DNA of 64,000 nt from M3007 sp044230315 (GCA_044230315.1 JBGARJ010000027.1:9554-73553); one strand, 5' to 3'. Shown: positions 49,097-58,016, numbered from the stretch's first letter. Translations and numbers: made by a program. Notes: generated by a model not told the origin, from the sequence alone.

Positions 49097-50449
49097 ATGA
49101 AACATTTAGTCCTTCCGGTTTGCTGGGCCATGGCCGTTGCCTTGTGTGCCCAACCATCTGCCCGTTCGGTTTCTTTGGGTGAAACCCTGGATCTCGCTCT
49201 AGCCAACAGCGCCCAACTGAAAAAGGCCCGCCTTGACCGACAGGGGCTCGAATTGCGTATCAAAGAAGGCCGAAGCGCAATGGCCCCGCAGATCAACGCG
49301 GGCGCCAGTATGGACTACTACCCTGTGCTCCCCACACAATTCTTGCCGGGTTCGCTCTTTGGCGGTCCCGACGGGAGCTATGTCCCGGTTACGCTGGGGC
49401 AGCCCTGGCAGCTGGTGGGGTCGGTGAGCATCCAACAACAGATCTATAATGAAGCCGGCCGGCGGATGGCGCCGGCGGCCAATATCAGCCGGGCTATTTA
49501 CGACCTGCTGACCACGCGTGGTGAAGAGGAGGTTATTTACAATACGGCCACCGTTTTTTACCAAACGCTGCAAACCGAACAATTGCTGCGCTCGGCGAAC
49601 GCCAATTTGGACAAACTGGACTCCCTCAAACGGATGGCCGATTTGCAGTTGGCCAATGGCTATGCGATCCCCACCGATGTCAAGCGCATTCAGGTGGCGC
49701 ACACCAACCTGGAAACGCAGCGCCACAACCTCGTTTACGGTATCCAGGCGCTGCACCAGACGCTGCAATTTTTGTGCGGCATCCCCTTCGACGACCCGTT
49801 CGACCCGGTAGAAGAAATGGCCAGCCCCGCCTCCGATTCCTTGCGCTGGCAACGGCTGGACCTCGAATTGGAGTCGACCACCGAATACCGGCTGCTGCAA
49901 CGCCAATTGGAGCTGAACCGCATCCAAACCCGCAGCCTGCGTGCCGAAGGCGCGCCCAGTCTTAGCGCCTATGCCTTCGGCTCCTTTCAAAACCAGCGCA
50001 CCGACGTCAATTTTTTTGACCCGGTCCGGCGTTGGTATACCATGGCTGCGGTAGGCTTCAAACTCAATGTGCCGCTGTTCGACGGCTTCCGGCGTCGCCG
50101 TAAAGCGGGGCAGATGGCTATCGAGCGTTTGAAAATCGAGGAGGACCGCCGCCAGCTCAGCCAGGCCAAACAACTGGAATTTTACCAGGCGCACGACCAG
50201 TTTCAGGGCGCGTTGCAAATGCTGCGCACCCAGGAAGACAATGTTGCGCTGGCCCGCGATATTACGGACAAACTCATGCTTCAATACAAGGAAGGAGTAG
50301 CGCCGCTCACCGACCTGCTTACGGCCCAAACCGCGCTTACCGAAGCCGAAACGAACTATTGGCAGCAGGTTTTCAATTACAAACTGGCGGTGCTCAAACT
50401 GCTCAAAGCCGCAGGCCGGCTCAATATCCTGGTGATGAATGACAAATAA
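49097..50449 (+). CDS. TolC-family outer membrane efflux protein
   Basis: 450 residues from the ATG at 49097 (signal peptide MKHLVLPVCWAMAVALCAQ). Two OEP repeats: each has long helices with Ala/Leu heptads (LGETLDLALANSAQLKKARLDRQGLELRIKEGRSAM split at the first; YQAHDQFQGALQMLRTQEDNVALARDITDKLMLQYKEGVAPLTDLLTAQTALTEAE in the second) and barrel strands around QINAGASMDYYP and KLNVPLFDGFRRRRKAGQ. It should form the outer-membrane channel of a tripartite efflux or type I secretion pump. The usual MFP and RND/ABC partners are not in this window; the next gene is a convergent PycTM-type protein. Confidence 0.93.
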   Translation: MKHLVLPVCWAMAVALCAQPSARSVSLGETLDLALANSAQLKKARLDRQGLELRIKEGRSAMAPQINAGASMDYYPVLPTQFLPGSLFGGPDGSYVPVTLGQPWQLVGSVSIQQQIYNEAGRRMAPAANISRAIYDLLTTRGEEEVIYNTATVFYQTLQTEQLLRSANANLDKLDSLKRMADLQLANGYAIPTDVKRIQVAHTNLETQRHNLVYGIQALHQTLQFLCGIPFDDPFDPVEEMASPASDSLRWQRLDLELESTTEYRLLQRQLELNRIQTRSLRAEGAPSLSAYAFGSFQNQRTDVNFFDPVRRWYTMAAVGFKLNVPLFDGFRRRRKAGQMAIERLKIEEDRRQLSQAKQLEFYQAHDQFQGALQMLRTQEDNVALARDITDKLMLQYKEGVAPLTDLLTAQTALTEAETNYWQQVFNYKLAVLKLLKAAGRLNILVMNDK

Positions 50450-50467
50450 GCGGGGAAAACCCTTCCG

Positions 50468-51682
50468 TTATTCAAGGAAATAGGCGCCCAGAAAGGCCCC
50501 GACCGTCGCTATGAAACCCATCATGAAAATGGTGTAGGAAAAGGTAAGCAGGCGGTATTTTTTATCCAGCACCTGGCCCAGATAGTACAAGTCGCGCGCC
50601 ATATTTCCGAAGAGCAGGACGCCGTCGCGCAACATGGCATCTATTGCTGCCTCGTATTGATCGAGGGAAAGGTGGACGAAATTGCCAAAAAAGACCGGAT
50701 TCGGAGGGACATCCGGCAGCGGGACAAAACTGGTAACGCGGGGGCGCGACGACAGAACGGCAAAAATGAGCGAGGTCAGGCTGGTCACCAAAAACATGAT
50801 GATGGGCAGGATGAGCAACGGGTTTTTGTTCGATACCGTCTGATAGGTCAGCATCGAGATGGCCACCGACATCAGGATCGAATTGACGCTGATCATGATG
50901 TGGGCCTTGTTGTCGGCGATTGCGCTAAGACGGATGTGGTTGGCGTAATTGGCGCGGAAGAACGTTTGAATGCTCGATCGCAGCGGCCGGCGGGCGAGCC
51001 GTTCGAAGCGCGCCGGCGGTTGGTTTTTAGGAGCGGTTTCCTTTTCCCCCGCAGCGGGCTTTGCGGCAGTATAGCCGCGGAGCATGTGTTCGGCCAGGGC
51101 GGGTTCATAGTGTGCTTTCCCATATGCGGTATAGAACCGCACCTGCTGCATTTGTTCGAGGAGGCTTTGTTGCCAATCGGCTTCATTTTGTGGCGGCAGC
51201 CCATTCAAAAGCGCCTGTTCGAGCCGCAACAACGGGGCGCGGTGCTCCATGGTCTGCACCCAGTCGTAAGCCTGCACGGCATCGTTGAGTATCCGGGCCG
51301 CTGTCGATTTCGGAATCGCTTCGGAGTAGCAGGACAGGATGCAATCGTGCACTTGTTGGATTTTATCCGCCGGGCAGTGTTGTTCGGCCAGAAAAAATTC
51401 GGCCCGGATGGCGCCTGTTTCTGCAACGGGCTGCTTGGCATACAAGTAGCCGGTATTGTAAAACCACGCAGCCAACTGCACAATTTCCGCCGTTTCTTCC
51501 GCCGCCTGTTCCCGCTGCGCTATATGTCCGGCCAGTTGTGCGGTAGCCGCTGCCTGGGCAAAATTGTGGTACACCAGACGGACGTCGTGCTGTTCGTTCC
51601 ACAACTGTAAAACGTGGTGGCGCGTAGCCGCCAGCAGCGGCGTGGAGGGGATGTCGGTAAAATGCAGATCGGAAGTTGCCAT
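50468..51682 (-). CDS. Pycsar-effector-like protein (degenerate HD domain + DUF5706/PycTM)
   Basis: 404 residues from the ATG at 51682 (the TTG at 51730 is upstream of the -7 box region). The C-terminal half matches DUF5706/PycTM: IRLSAIADNKAHIMISVNSILMSVAISML (251-278), two transmembrane helices (LLILPIIMFLVTSLTSLIFAVLSSRP), FFGNFVHLSLDQYEAAIDAML and KKYRLLTFSYTIFMMGFIATVGAFLG. The N-terminal half is an HD-like helical domain, but the HD dyad region reads AAWFYNTGYLYA, Tyr75-Asn76 in place of His-Asp. PycTM proteins are membrane effectors of the cyclic-pyrimidine anti-phage system; HD-PycTM fusions without a neighbouring cyclase are common in Bacteroidota and their role is not established. 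No cyclase gene lies nearby. Confidence 0.85.
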   Translation of the reverse strand: MATSDLHFTDIPSTPLLAATRHHVLQLWNEQHDVRLVYHNFAQAAATAQLAGHIAQREQAAEETAEIVQLAAWFYNTGYLYAKQPVAETGAIRAEFFLAEQHCPADKIQQVHDCILSCYSEAIPKSTAARILNDAVQAYDWVQTMEHRAPLLRLEQALLNGLPPQNEADWQQSLLEQMQQVRFYTAYGKAHYEPALAEHMLRGYTAAKPAAGEKETAPKNQPPARFERLARRPLRSSIQTFFRANYANHIRLSAIADNKAHIMISVNSILMSVAISMLTYQTVSNKNPLLILPIIMFLVTSLTSLIFAVLSSRPRVTSFVPLPDVPPNPVFFGNFVHLSLDQYEAAIDAMLRDGVLLFGNMARDLYYLGQVLDKKYRLLTFSYTIFMMGFIATVGAFLGAYFLE

Positions 51683-51701
51683 GCGCCAGGTAGTTGCGCG
51701 A

Positions 51702-51709
51702 CAAAAGTA
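51702..51709 (-). promoter_or_regulatory. -7 promoter element of the PycTM-type gene
   Basis: The reverse complement reads TACTTTTG. It would start transcription about 15-20 nt before the ATG at 51682, giving a very short leader. It lies downstream of the tRNA-Leu gene on the same strand. Confidence 0.55.
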
Positions 51710-51773
51710 GGTATCTTGAAATAAAAACACCCGACCAGAATAAGCTGGTCAGGTGCCATTGGATTTCTTGTTG

Positions 51774-51857
51774 TGACCACGACTGGAGTCGAACCAGCAC
51801 ATCCGAAAGGACACTACCCCCTCAAAGTAGCGCGTCTACCAATTCCGCCACGTGGCC
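51774..51857 (-). tRNA. tRNA-Leu (anticodon GAG)
   Basis: 84 nt on the minus strand. Acceptor stem GGCCACG/CGTGGTC (one G-U pair), D-arm with GGCGGAATTGGTAGACGC, anticodon loop TTGAGGG on a 5-bp stem (CTACT/GGTAG), a long variable arm (TGTCCTTTCGGATG) as in class II tRNAs, and T-arm CTGGTTCGACTCCAG. The discriminator base is A (51774); CCA is not encoded. It lies between dnaJ and the PycTM gene. Confidence 0.93.
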
Positions 51858-51989
51858 ATACTAAAAAGGCTTTCGCCAAAAACGGGTGCAAAGATAATGG
51901 CATCCATTGAAAACCCCACCCGGCCATTAAAAATATTTACCCGCTATTTGCATCGCCAGGACGTCAGGCAGTATGCCCTTTATCCATGC

Positions 51990-53159
51990 TCAACCGAATA
52001 TATCGCGGACTTTGTCAAAAAAGCTGCGGTCTTCTTTGCCGGGGTTCGGCTGGAAATTGGGCATGGTGCGCAGTTGTTCCAGCATACGGCGTTCCTCATC
52101 GGTAACTTTTTTAGGGGTCCAGACATTGACATGGATGAGTTGGTCGCCGCGGTGGTAGCTTTGCAGGGCGGGCAGGCCTTTTTCGCGCAGCCGGAATATT
52201 TTGCCCGACTGGGTTCCGGCCGGGATCTTGATCCGGGCCCGGCCGTCGAGGGTCGGCACTTCTATCTGGGCGCCCAGGGCGGCATCGGCAATATTGACGA
52301 AGAGTTCGTACATGATGTTGTTCCCTTCGCGGGTGAAGTCGTCGTGCGGCGCTTCTTCGATCGTGATGATCAGGTCGCCCGGAGGGCCGCCCTTGGCGCC
52401 GGAATTGCCTTTGCCCGACATCGATAATTGGATGCCTTCGTGCACGCCGGCTGGAATATCCACATCGAGGGTTTCTTCCCCAAACACCCGGCCGTCGCCC
52501 TTGCATACGTTGCAGGCGGCGCGGATCGATTGGCCGCTTCCGTTGCAGGTGGGGCACGTGGCGGTAGTCTGCATCGCGCCAAAGGGTGTTTGCGTGATCC
52601 GGCCCACCATACCGGAGCCCCGGCAGGTGGCACAGGTTTCGACCGAGCTGCTGTCGCGCGCGCCGGTCCCACCGCAGGTGTTGCAGGTTACCTGTTTGCG
52701 CACTTTGATTTTCTTGTTGACGCCGGTTGCGATCTCTTCCAGGGTCATTTTGACCTTGATGCGCAGGTTGGAGCCGCGTTCGCCGCGGGGGCGTCCACCG
52801 CCCCGGAAGCCGCCGCCGGCGCGCCGTCCGCCGCCGAAAAATTCGGAGAAGATATCCTCGGTATCAAAGCCGAAGCGCCGCAGGATGTCGTCCATCGACA
52901 TTCCCTCAAAACTCGGTCCGCCGCCGCTCATGCCGTCGACGCCGGCATGGCCATAGCGGTCGTACCGGGCGCGCTTATCCGCGTCGCTGAGCACTTCATA
53001 GGCTTCGGCCGCTTCCTTGAACTTGTCTTCCGCCACTTTATCCCCCTGATTCTTATCCGGGTGAAACTCGAGGGCCTTCTTGCGGTAAGCCTTTTTTATG
53101 TCGTCGGCGCTGGCGTTTTTGGCGACGCCCAGCACCTCGTAATAATCCCGTTTTGCCAT
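51990..53159 (-). CDS. dnaJ: Chaperone protein DnaJ
   Basis: 389 residues. J domain with the HPD motif at 33-35 (FHPDKNQGD), a Gly/Phe-rich linker with FEGMSMDDILRRFGFDTEDIFSEFFGGG, four CxxCxGxG zinc modules (CNTCGGTG, CATCRGSG, CPTCNGSG, CNVCKGDG) and the substrate-binding C-terminal domains ending RDIFG. It works with DnaK and GrpE in protein folding. grpE is the next upstream gene on the same strand, but a 557-base gap filled by the GTTTC/GAAAC array lies between them, which is unusual for this pair. Confidence 0.97.
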   Translation of the reverse strand: MAKRDYYEVLGVAKNASADDIKKAYRKKALEFHPDKNQGDKVAEDKFKEAAEAYEVLSDADKRARYDRYGHAGVDGMSGGGPSFEGMSMDDILRRFGFDTEDIFSEFFGGGRRAGGGFRGGGRPRGERGSNLRIKVKMTLEEIATGVNKKIKVRKQVTCNTCGGTGARDSSSVETCATCRGSGMVGRITQTPFGAMQTTATCPTCNGSGQSIRAACNVCKGDGRVFGEETLDVDIPAGVHEGIQLSMSGKGNSGAKGGPPGDLIITIEEAPHDDFTREGNNIMYELFVNIADAALGAQIEVPTLDGRARIKIPAGTQSGKIFRLREKGLPALQSYHRGDQLIHVNVWTPKKVTDEERRMLEQLRTMPNFQPNPGKEDRSFFDKVRDIFG

Positions 53160-53182
53160 ATTTAATTATTCATCTATTCGGG

Positions 53183-53706
53183 GGTTTCAAGAGGTTTCAG
53201 GAGGTTTCAGGGTTTCAGAAGGTTTCAGGAGGTTTCAGGAGGTTTCAGGGTTTCGGGAGGTTTCAGGAGGTTTCAGGAGGTTTCAGGGTTTCAGGAGGTT
53301 TCAGAAGGTTTCAGGGTTTCAGAAGGTTTCAGGGTTTCGGGAGGTTTCAGGGTTTCGGCAGGTTTCTAGGTTTAAAGAGATTGCGGGGGGGTAGAGCCGG
53401 GGGTATTAAAAAATTATCTAAGTGTGACTTGCCCCTCTGCAATCTTGCGACCTCTTGAAACCTCTTGAAACCTCTTGAAACCTTGAAACCCTCTGAAACC
53501 TTGAAACCTCCTGAAACCTTGAAACCCTCTGAAACCCTAACCTGTGAAACCTTGAAACCCTCTGAAACCCTGAAACCTCCTGAAACCCTGAAACCTCTTG
53601 AAACCCTCTGAAACCTTGAAACCTCCTGAAACCTTGAAACCCTCTGAAACCCTGAAACCTCCTGAAACCCTGAAACCTCTTGAAACCCTCTGAAACCTTT
53701 GAACCT
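53183..53706. repeat. GTTTC/GAAAC inverted repeat array, locus 2
   Basis: The left half (53183-53368) has about 20 GGTTTC-type cores on the + strand in units of 8 or 11 nt (AGGTTTC or AGGAGGTTTC forms). A non-repetitive centre of about 80 bases (53369-53450) includes ATTGC (53379) and GCAAT (53438) as an inner inverted pair. The right half (53451-53706) has about 26 GAAACC cores, again alternating 8 and 11 nt. It occupies nearly the whole space between grpE and dnaJ. It is the same class as locus 1 (3194-3519) but larger. Confidence 0.88.
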
Positions 53707-53716
53707 CCTGATCTCC

Positions 53717-54250
53717 CTATCGCCCCACGACCACTTTGGCAAAACGGATGATCCGGTCGCCAAGTTGGTAGCCTTGTTCAATAACGTCTACAATTTTGCC
53801 TTTGAGCGCTTCTGATGCGGCAGGTATTTCGGCGACGGCTTCCTGGAAATCCGGGTTAAAATCATCGCCAGTTTTGCTCTCCAGTATCAACAGGCCTTTG
53901 CCGAGCAGTGTCTGAAAAAATTTGTGGTAAATCAGCGCCGTGCCTTCGCTCAGGGCGTTGTTTTTGGCGGCCCTGTCAAAATCGTCCAAAACTGGCAGCA
54001 AGGCTGTCACGATGTCACGGCCCGCTGTTTGCTGCAGTTCGAGGCGTTCTTTGGCGACGTTGCGTTTAAAGTTTTCAAAATCGGCCAAAAGGTATTTGAA
54101 CTTATTCTGCGATGCCTCGAGCTGTTGTTGCAAGTCCTGCAATTGGGCCTCCAAATTGGCATTTGCCGCAGCATTTTCGGTACTTTCGACCGGCTCGGCG
54201 GAATTTTCCAGCACTTCTTCTTCCGTGTTGAGCGGGCGTTTATGCTTCAT
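53717..54250 (-). CDS. grpE: Nucleotide exchange factor GrpE
   Basis: 177 residues. An acidic N-terminus and a coiled-coil (LEAQLQDLQQQLEASQNKFKYLLADFENFKRNVAKER split across 33-70) are followed by the beta domain with DFNPDFQEAVAEIPAAS and VIEQGYQLGDRIIRFAKVVVG, the GrpE signature. It releases ADP from DnaK. The start codon at 54250 is in agreement with the family. The stop lies just 10 bases from the end of the repeat array. Confidence 0.97.
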   Translation of the reverse strand: MKHKRPLNTEEEVLENSAEPVESTENAAANANLEAQLQDLQQQLEASQNKFKYLLADFENFKRNVAKERLELQQTAGRDIVTALLPVLDDFDRAAKNNALSEGTALIYHKFFQTLLGKGLLILESKTGDDFNPDFQEAVAEIPAASEALKGKIVDVIEQGYQLGDRIIRFAKVVVGR

Positions 54251-54345
54251 ATTCAGGTGGTTCTGCTATGGTTTGATCGTAAAAACGGTCTAATCAACGG
54301 GCATTTGTACAATTATTATGCCCTGTGTTGCAAGGTGTCAAATTG

Positions 54346-54858
54346 TCAGCGGCTGTTAAGGGCAGTGCTGAGCATCCGGTCGAGTGCATCCACCGTCAGG
54401 TTATTCCCCATGATCACCCCCTGAGGGTTGATGAGAAAAGTGGCCGGAATAGAGTGAATGTTGTAAAGTTTGGCGATCGGACCATGAAACCGGTCGAACT
54501 CCGCAGCATGATACGGCCAGACCATGTCGTCATTTTCAATGGCCCGCTTCCAGGCCAGCGGGTTTTGCTCGATGCCTATGCTGAAAATCTCAAACCCTTT
54601 ATCATGGTACTTGTGGTACATCAATGCCAGAAAGGGGTTTTCTGTACGACAGGGGCCGCACCAGCTGCCCCAAAATTGGAGCACAACATACTTCCCCCGC
54701 AGGTCATACAGGCTGGCTTGCCGGCCGTCGGCGAGCGTAGTGGAAAAATTGGGCGCCGTTTCGCCGGCAATAAACCGCGGTTGTCGGTGGCGGTAAAACA
54801 GGAAGACGGCCAGTACACCGAGTGTCGCCAAGCCAATTCGAAAATATCCGGATTTCAT
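54346..54858 (-). CDS. TlpA/ResA-like membrane-anchored thioredoxin
   Basis: 170 residues. An N-terminal anchor (IGLATLGVLAVFLFY, 8-22) is followed by a thioredoxin fold of the AhpC/TSA-Redoxin type: GETAPNFSTTLADG, the redox motif WCGPC (Cys67, Cys70), and the cis-Pro loop HSIPATFLINPQG. It probably reduces disulfides in the periplasm, for example during cytochrome maturation or stress; partners are not visible. GATATTTG on the minus strand (54895-54888) is a near-consensus -7 box, about 30 nt before the ATG. Confidence 0.92.
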   Translation of the reverse strand: MKSGYFRIGLATLGVLAVFLFYRHRQPRFIAGETAPNFSTTLADGRQASLYDLRGKYVVLQFWGSWCGPCRTENPFLALMYHKYHDKGFEIFSIGIEQNPLAWKRAIENDDMVWPYHAAEFDRFHGPIAKLYNIHSIPATFLINPQGVIMGNNLTVDALDRMLSTALNSR

Positions 54859-55008
54859 GTATGAAAATTAATTTCAGAACGATGGGGCAAATATCCGGCG
54901 TTCTGCTGAAGCGTTTTGGTAACTAAAGTTTAATGACACAGGAAATTGCATTGTTTTTTTGCGCCGCCCGCCTACCTTACGGCCTTGAAAACACTTTAAC
55001 CGTTCTGC

Positions 55009-55818
55009 ATGTTTGCTAAACTATTTTTGGAATTAACCGAGTACGCATTTTTCCGCCGCCTGGTGTGGAAACCGATCTATGAAATGCTGGCCCGGGTGCT
55101 GCCGCTGTCGGAGTGGCAATTTATGAATTACGGGTATGTACCGTTTCCCGATGAAGCCCCTCTGGAGTTGGAACCTGCCGACGAGACACAGCGCTACCCC
55201 TTACAGTTGTACCATTATCTGGCCACCCGTACGGCCGTATCCGGACTCCAAATGCTGGAAGTCGGCAGCGGGCGGGGCGGCGGGGCGCATTACATCGCCC
55301 GCTACCTCAAACCCGCCAAAATGACCGGCATGGACCTCGCCGGCAATGCCGTCCGGTTTGCCGCCAAAACCTTCCGGCAACCCAACCTCGAATATGTACA
55401 AGGCAATGCCGAGGCGCTTCCCTTCCCGGATGCCAGCTTCGATGTGGTGATCAACGTAGAATCTTGCCATGCCTATGGGTCGGTGCCAAATTTCCTGCAG
55501 GAAGTGCGCCGGGTACTGCGCCCGGGCGGGGTGCTGGTACTGACCGACATGCGCGGCGAACCCGGCCTTAAACTGCTCCAACAGCATCTGCACGACTCCG
55601 GCATGCAGGTATTGGAGGAAACTGACATCACACAAAACGTAGTGCGGGCCATAGAAACCGAAGAACCGGTGAAAAAAGAGCGGATCCGGCGGCTGGTGCC
55701 CAAATGGCTGGTGCCGGCCTTTGAGGAATTCGCCGGTGTAAAAGACTCGGCCATCCACCGCGATCTGAGCAACCGCGATCTGATTTACTACCGCTGGAAA
55801 TTGCAAAAAACAGCCTGA
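55009..55818 (+). CDS. SAM-dependent methyltransferase (phthiotriol/sterol-type class I)
   Basis: 269 residues. Motif I is LEVGSGRGGGAHYIARYLKPAKMTGMDLAGNAV (split over about 83-115), then VQGNAEALPFPDASFDVVINVESCHAYG and LRPGGVLVLTDMR, the layout of UbiE/COQ5-like methyltransferases and closest in form to mycobacterial phthiotriol dimycocerosate methyltransferases. The substrate is likely a lipid or polyketide hydroxyl, but none of the neighbours specify it. The stop codon is part of a terminator stem. Confidence 0.85.
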   Translation: MFAKLFLELTEYAFFRRLVWKPIYEMLARVLPLSEWQFMNYGYVPFPDEAPLELEPADETQRYPLQLYHYLATRTAVSGLQMLEVGSGRGGGAHYIARYLKPAKMTGMDLAGNAVRFAAKTFRQPNLEYVQGNAEALPFPDASFDVVINVESCHAYGSVPNFLQEVRRVLRPGGVLVLTDMRGEPGLKLLQQHLHDSGMQVLEETDITQNVVRAIETEEPVKKERIRRLVPKWLVPAFEEFAGVKDSAIHRDLSNRDLIYYRWKLQKTA

Positions 55819-55851
55819 TAAAAATGCATGGCCACCTGTCAGGCTGTTTTT
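55810..55851 (+). terminator. Intrinsic terminator overlapping the methyltransferase stop codon
   Basis: ACAGCCTG (55810-55817) pairs with CAGGCTGT (55840-55847), followed by T (run 55847-55851). The left arm is in the last codons of the gene. Confidence 0.8.
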
Positions 55852-55911
55852 GTGCGCAAATAGCATATTTCCCAAAAACTTTCCGTTATCAGCGTTTGAT
55901 TCTGGAATAAT

Positions 55912-56886
55912 ATGCATCGATTACTGCACCGAATTTTGTCGGACAGGCTGCTGCGGAGTGGAAGCCCGGCCGGATTTGACGCGCTGAGCCGCTACCGTGT
56001 GGCCAAAGCCTTTTACCTGCTGCGGCTCACATTTGTGCACCGGTTGCGCGCCCTCATCCTGATGGGCCTGGGCGTGTTGTCGGCGGGTTTTGGCCTGGAG
56101 AGTTTTTTGTTGCCCAGTGGATTTATCGACGGGGGAGTTACCGGTATTTCCCTGCTGGTGGCCAAACTGACCGGCATGCCGCTGGGGGTGTTGATCGCCG
56201 CCATCAACGTGCCGTTTATTGTACTGGGCTACAGTCAGATCGGTCGGTCGTTTGCCTTGCGCAGCATCCTGGCCATTGCCGGCCTGGCTGTAGTGATCAG
56301 TGTGGTGCACTACCCGGTCATTACCTACGATAAATTGCTGGTGGCCGCCTTCGGCGGCTTTTTCCTCGGGCTGGGGATCGGCCTGGCCGTCCGGGGTGGC
56401 GCGGTGCTCGACGGCACTGAAGTGCTGGCGATCTTTCTGAGCCGGAAAACCGGTCTGACGATCGGCGATGTGGTATTGTTGTTTAATATCGTGATTTTCA
56501 GCGTGGCCGCCCACCTGCTCGGCATCGACGTGGCCCTGTACGCCATTCTGACCTACCTGGCCGCCTCTAAAACGGTGGATTTCGTGATCGAGGGCGTGGA
56601 AGAATACATCGGGGTGACGATCGTGTCGCCGCATCACGAGACGATCCGGCTGATGATCGTGGAAAAATTGGGCCGGGGCGTAACGGTCTATTCCGGTTTG
56701 CGGGGCCATGGCAAACGGGGTGAATTGCAACAGACGGAGATCATCTTCACCGTCATCACCCGCCTGGAGATCGCGCGCCTGCACAACGAGGTGCAAAAGA
56801 TCGACCCCAATGCCTTCGTGGCCATGCACAGCGTAAAAGACACCCGGGGCGGGATCATCAAAAAACGGCCGATGGCCGAGCATTGA
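55912..56886 (+). CDS. YitT family membrane protein (DUF161 + DUF2179)
   Basis: 324 residues. Five to six hydrophobic segments in residues 40-220 with the YitT features ESFLLPSGFIDGGVTGISLL and GGAVLDGTEVLAIFLSRKTGLTIGDVVLLFN, and a C-terminal DUF2179 domain (IVSPHHETIRLMIVEKLGRGVTVYSGLRGHGKR...TVITRLEIARLHNEVQKIDPNAFVAM in pieces). The family is widespread in Bacillota and Bacteroidota and has no settled function; transport has been suggested. The first 35 residues are basic and not part of the domain, so a later start is possible, but I see no better one. Confidence 0.92.
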   Translation: MHRLLHRILSDRLLRSGSPAGFDALSRYRVAKAFYLLRLTFVHRLRALILMGLGVLSAGFGLESFLLPSGFIDGGVTGISLLVAKLTGMPLGVLIAAINVPFIVLGYSQIGRSFALRSILAIAGLAVVISVVHYPVITYDKLLVAAFGGFFLGLGIGLAVRGGAVLDGTEVLAIFLSRKTGLTIGDVVLLFNIVIFSVAAHLLGIDVALYAILTYLAASKTVDFVIEGVEEYIGVTIVSPHHETIRLMIVEKLGRGVTVYSGLRGHGKRGELQQTEIIFTVITRLEIARLHNEVQKIDPNAFVAMHSVKDTRGGIIKKRPMAEH

Positions 56887-56908
56887 ATCAGGCGGCCCCG
56901 CGCGGACA

Positions 56909-58016
56909 TTATTCGTCGTCGTCTACCGGGATAGGATTGCTTTGCCACATCAGGTAAGCCTTCAGGAAGTTGTCGATATCGCCATCCAGCACGGCGTCTG
57001 GGTTGTGCACTTTGTAGCCGCTGCGGAGGTCCTTGACCCAGCGGTCGTCGAGTACATACGACCGGATCTGGCTACCCCATTCGATCTTCGATTTGCCGGC
57101 CTCCACTTTGTCCTTTTCTTCCTGCCGTTTGCGCAATTCGAGTTCGTAGAGCCGGCTGCGCAGCATTTGCATGGCGCGGTCGCGGTTTTGGTGCTGGCTG
57201 CGCTCGGCCTGGCATTCGACCACTACGCCCGAGGGCAGGTGCCGCAGCCGTACGGCCGATTCGGTACGGTTTACGTGCTGGCCGCCGGCGCCGGAGGCCC
57301 GGAACACGTCCATCTCGATATCGTCGGGCCGGATATTGATCTCTATACTGTCGTCTTCCACCAGCGGATACACGAATACCGAAGCGAAGGAGGTTTGGCG
57401 CTTGCCCTGCGCGTTGAACGGGCTGATGCGCACGAGGCGGTGGACACCGTTCTCGCCTTTGAGCCAGCCATAGGCGTAATCGCCCACGATTTCGATGCTG
57501 GCCGACTTGATGCCGGCTACGTCGCCGTCTTGTTCGAAGAGTTCGATGACTTTAAAACCGGAGCGTTCGGCCCACATCTTGTACATGCGGAGCAGCATGG
57601 CCGACCAGTCGCAGGCTTCGGTGCCGCCGGCGCCGGCGTTGATGGTAAGCACGGCCGGCATTTCGTCTTCTTTTTTGTTCAGGGTGCTGCGAAATTCGGC
57701 GTCGGCCAATATTTCAGCCGTTCGGGCGTACTGCCCGTCTACCTCTGCTTCGGAGGCAAGGCCTTCTTTTTGGAATTCGAAAAGCCCTTCGAGGTCGTCC
57801 ACCTCGCGGGCGATGGTGTTGAATTCATCCACCCATTTTTGGTTCAGGCCGATTTTGCGCTGGATGCCTTCGGCGCATTTGGGGTCGTTCCAGAAATTGG
57901 GGTCGAGGGTTTGGCTGGTCAGGTCTTCAATTTCGCGGAGCCGGTTGTCCACGTCAAAGATACCTCCTTAAGACCGCCAGTTTATCCTTCAACTCTTTGA
58001 GTTGTTCGATCGTCAT
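56909..58016 (-). CDS. prfB: Peptide chain release factor 2, with programmed +1 frameshift
   Basis: The main frame (57952-56909) carries RF2: the GGQ motif in RASGAGGQHVNRTESAVRLRHLP, the SPF tripeptide in RISPFNAQGKR, and acidic N-terminal helices. Its true start is the ATG at 58016, 20 codons upstream in another frame, reading MTIEQLKELKDKLAVLRRYL and then an in-frame TGA (57956-57954). The shift site is CTT TGA C preceded by AGGAGG (57968-57963) with a 3-nt spacer, the same arrangement as in E. coli. Ribosomes slip +1 when RF2 is scarce, giving a 368-residue protein that terminates at UGA and UAA. Confidence 0.97.

Noticed and set aside
53153..53781. Open frames through array 2 on both strands
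   Set aside because: Same reason: low-complexity translation of the repeat. The real genes are grpE and dnaJ on either side.
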